From assembly GCF_000768695.1 (NCBI RefSeq), contig NZ_AVPL01000004.1, positions 62,001 to 126,000 of the forward strand: a stretch of DNA of 64,000 nt. Reading direction: 5' to 3'. Below are positions 58,309 through 64,000 of the stretch, one piece after another (within the stretch, counting starts at the first letter, position 1; the number at the start of each line of letters is the position of its first letter). The translations under genes were made by a program, and so were the position numbers. The notes under the pieces were generated by a model. The model worked only from the letters and a program-made list of their open reading frames with translations. It made no database searches and was not told the DNA's origin. Source of the DNA: Knoellia aerolata DSM 18566. Lineage in GTDB: Bacteria; Actinomycetota; Actinomycetes; Actinomycetales; Dermatophilaceae.

Positions 58309-59597
58309 GCGCCCTCCTCATCACCGGCGCCCGCCCGCTGGGTGGCGACGCCGTCGACGTCCTCGTCCGCGACGGTGTGGTCGCCGAGATCGGCTCCGGC
58401 CTCGACGCCCCCTCGGACGTCGAGCGCCTCGCCGCGGACGGCCTGACCCTCCTGCCCGGCTTCGTCGACCTCCACACCCACCTGCGCGAGCCCGGCCGCG
58501 AGGACGCCGAGACCATCGCGACCGGCTCCGCGGCCGCCGCCGCGGGCGGGTTCACCGCCGTCCTCGCCATGGCCAACACGAGCCCGGTCACCGACACCGC
58601 CGAGGCCGCCGAGCGGGTCCTCGACCTCGGGCGGGCGGCCGGCCTCGTCGACGTCCAGCCGGTGGGCGCGGTCACCAAGGCGCTGGCGGGGGAGGAGCTG
58701 GCCGAGCTCGCCCTCATGCACCGCTCTCGCGCACGCGTCTCCGTGTTCTCCGACGACGGACGATGCGTCCACGACGCCCGGGTGATGCGGCGCGCCCTCG
58801 AGTACGTCCGCGCCTTCGGCGGCGTCGTCAGCCAGCACAGCCAGGACCCCACGCTCGCCGGCTCGGCCGCGTGCTGCCACGAGGGCGAGCTCTCGGGGCG
58901 CCTCGGCCTCCCGGGCTGGCCGGCCGTCGCCGAGTCGAGCATCATCGCCCGGGACGCGCAGCTCGCCCGGCACACCGGGTCCCGGGTGCACGTCGCGCAC
59001 GTGAGCACCGCCGAGGGGGTCGAGGTCGTCCGCTGGGCCAAGTCCGCCGGCATCCACCTCACCGCCGAGGTGACGCCCCACCACCTCCTCCTCACGCAGG
59101 ACCGGCTCAGCGGCTACGACCCGACGTTCAAGGTCAACCCGCCGCTGCGCCCCCGCGAGGACGTCGAGGTCCTCCGGGCCGCCCTCGCGGACGGCACCAT
59201 CGACGCGGTCGCGACCGACCACGCACCGCACGCCCGCCACGACAAGGAGCACGCGTTCGTCGACGCGGCCTTCGGCATGCTCGGGCTGGAGACGGCCTTC
59301 GCCGTCGTCCACGACACGATGGTCCGCTCCGGCGCCCTCGACCTCGCCGGGCTCGCCGACCGGATGTCGCTCGCACCGGCGCGCATCGCCGGCCTGTCGG
59401 ACCACGGGCGGGCGATCGAGGTGGGTGCCCCCGCCAACCTCGTCCTCGTCGACACCGACGGCGGGCACACGGTGGACGCCGCCGCGTCGAAGTCGTTGTC
59501 CCGCAACAATCCATGGCACGGCATGAGCTTCACCGGTGCCGTCCACACGACCATCCTGCGCGGCCGGGTCACGGCCTCGCCCGAGGAGTCAGCATGA
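58305..59597 (+). CDS. pyrC: Dihydroorotase
   Basis: Zinc-dependent amidohydrolase (class I), 430 residues from the ATG 58305. Metal ligands are in [36 protein letters not shown] and [14 protein letters not shown]; substrate contacts are in [15 protein letters not shown]. The ATG overlaps the pyrB stop (ATGA). A GTG at 58287 would add six residues. The small membrane-protein gene that lies between pyrC and carA in mycobacteria (Rv1382, from memory) is absent; carA overlaps directly. Confidence 0.96.
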
Positions 59598-60772
59598 GCG
59601 GCACGACGAAGGCACTCCAGACCCGCGAACCCGCCGTGCTCGTCCTCGAGGACGGACGCACCTTCGCCGGTCACGCGTACGGCAGCCGGGGCGAGACCCT
59701 CGGCGAGGCCGTGTTCTGCACCGCGATGACCGGCTACCAGGAGACGCTCACCGACCCCAGCTACCACCGCCAGGTCGTCGTCATGACGGCCCCGCACGTG
59801 GGCAACACCGGCTGGAACGACGAGGACGACGAGTCCTCGCGCATCTGGGTGTCCGGCTACGTCGTGCGCGACCCCTCCATCCGCCCCTCGAGCTGGCGCT
59901 CGCAGCGCTCCCTCGAGGACGAGCTCGTCGCGCAGGGGGTCGTCGGGATCTGCGACATCGACACCCGGGCGCTCACCCGCCACCTGCGGGAGCGCGGGGC
60001 GATGCGGGTCGGGATCTTCTCCGGGGAGTCGGCCGGTATGCCGGCCGCGCACCTCCTCGAGCGCGTCACCGCTGCGCCCGAGATGCTCGGCGCCTCCCTG
60101 GCCGACGAGGTCAGCACGGACACGGCATACGTCGTGGAGGCACGGGGGGAGAAGCGGTTCACCGTCGCGGCCCTCGACCTGGGCATCAAGGCGATGACCC
60201 CCCAGCTCATGGCCGCGCGCGGGATCGAGGTGCACGTCCTCCCGGCCGGCTCGACCTGGGCCGACCTCGCCGCGCTCGAGGACGCCCACGGCCTCGACGG
60301 GGTCTTCTTCAGCAACGGACCGGGCGACCCGGCCGCCGCCGACCACGCGGTCGGCGTGCTGCGCGAGGTCCTCGGTGCGGGGGTCCCGTTCTTCGGCATC
60401 TGCTTCGGCAACCAGCTGCTCGGCCGCGCGCTGGGTTTCGGGACCTACAAGCTCCGCTACGGCCACCGGGGCATCAACCAGCCCGTCCTGGACCGCAGCA
60501 CCGGCAAGGTCGAGGTGACCTCGCACAACCACGGCTTCGCGGTCGACGCACCGCTCGACCGCGACAGCGACACCCCGTTCGGGACGGCGCGGGTCTCCCA
60601 CGTCTGCCTCAACGACGACGTCGTCGAGGGGCTGGAGCTGCGCTCCGACTCGGGGGCCCTCACCGCCTTCTCCGTCCAGTACCACCCGGAGGCGGCGGCG
60701 GGACCGCACGACGCGGCATACCTCTTCGACCGCTTCATCGAACTGCTCGACTCCCGGAAGGTGAGCGCCTGA
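59594..60772 (+). CDS. carA: Carbamoyl phosphate synthase small (glutaminase) subunit
   Basis: Releases ammonia from glutamine for CarB, 392 residues. The N-terminal domain shows [20 protein letters not shown]. The class I glutaminase nucleophile is in [19 protein letters not shown] (usually GICLG; the Leu-to-Phe change is mild). The catalytic His and Glu are in [11 protein letters not shown], and [11 protein letters not shown] is conserved. The ATG overlaps pyrC. carB follows one base after its stop. The product serves both the arginine and the pyrimidine genes of this window. Confidence 0.96.
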   Translation: MSGTTKALQTREPAVLVLEDGRTFAGHAYGSRGETLGEAVFCTAMTGYQETLTDPSYHRQVVVMTAPHVGNTGWNDEDDESSRIWVSGYVVRDPSIRPSSWRSQRSLEDELVAQGVVGICDIDTRALTRHLRERGAMRVGIFSGESAGMPAAHLLERVTAAPEMLGASLADEVSTDTAYVVEARGEKRFTVAALDLGIKAMTPQLMAARGIEVHVLPAGSTWADLAALEDAHGLDGVFFSNGPGDPAAADHAVGVLREVLGAGVPFFGICFGNQLLGRALGFGTYKLRYGHRGINQPVLDRSTGKVEVTSHNHGFAVDAPLDRDSDTPFGTARVSHVCLNDDVVEGLELRSDSGALTAFSVQYHPEAAAGPHDAAYLFDRFIELLDSRKVSA

Positions 60773-60773
60773 C

Positions 60774-64000
<3,227 letters not shown>

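Overview
The window is high-GC actinobacterial chromosome. Three things point to Actinobacteria: heavy G/C use at third codon positions, frequent GTG starts with 4-base stop/start overlaps, and gene blocks in the order known from Mycobacterium and Streptomyces. The 16S/23S sequence and several family details (for example the PTLRTQ-like ornithine carbamoyltransferase) suggest Micrococcales, perhaps the Intrasporangiaceae. That family-level placement is inference. I see no prophage, insertion sequence, CRISPR array or tRNA gene.

Layout. 1-4.7 kb: arginine genes argD(partial)-argF-argR-argH, translationally coupled and without argG, then a 3-methyladenine DNA glycosylase. 4.7-7.1 kb: an adenosine-deaminase-family gene on the minus strand, divergent from tyrS. 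7.1-13.1 kb: a complete rRNA operon (multi-promoter leader, 16S, 23S, 5S, strong terminator) sitting inside a block that is contiguous in mycobacteria. 13.2-28.4 kb: TPR protein, HAD phosphatase, lysine-rich low-complexity protein, small protein, tlyA, nadK, recN, steA, steB, an MraY-like/MurJ-like/GT4 trio, pyrG, a NUDIX hydrolase and a YchJ-type protein. 28.4-28.5 kb: a tandem pair of palindromic repeats. 28.6-32.1 kb: aspS, a HAD hydrolase and a RelA/SpoT-fold protein. 32.1-45.7 kb: alpha/beta hydrolase (minus), rarA, then alaS-ruvX-mltG-aroE-prepilin peptidase, an FeS photolyase-like gene, an ArsR-SRPBCC fusion (minus), and aroC-aroK-aroB. 45.7-52.0 kb: an accessory stretch of small unrelated genes with two gene remnants. 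52.0-56.3 kb: NYN protein, efp, nusB, GNAT, amino-acid permease and universal stress protein. 56.3-64 kb: a small minus-strand ORF and then pyrR-pyrB-pyrC-carA-carB (carB runs off the end).

How the genes work together. The window carries arginine synthesis, the chorismate (shikimate) pathway, and de novo pyrimidine synthesis, which shares carbamoyl phosphate with arginine. It also carries translation (tyrS, aspS, alaS, efp, rRNA), rRNA modification and transcription (tlyA, nusB), DNA repair (mpg, recN, rarA, ruvX, photolyase), and cell envelope/division functions (steAB, mltG, the MraY/MurJ/GT4 trio).

Most notable signals. (1) The 7-mer GGCATAC/GTATGCC recurs about 30 times across the window and drives rare-codon choice at Ala-Tyr pairs. 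(2) The ArsR-SRPBCC gene has a perfect palindrome in the spacer of a consensus-like promoter and a leaderless GTG. (3) Several other genes share a -10/N6/start leaderless layout. (4) A PyrR-binding hairpin lies next to the pyrR ribosome binding site. (5) The steAB-linked lipid-carrier gene trio may be a functional unit. (6) tlyA has no canonical start in front of its S4 domain. (7) mltG and the RelA/SpoT-fold protein lack residues that are usually conserved.
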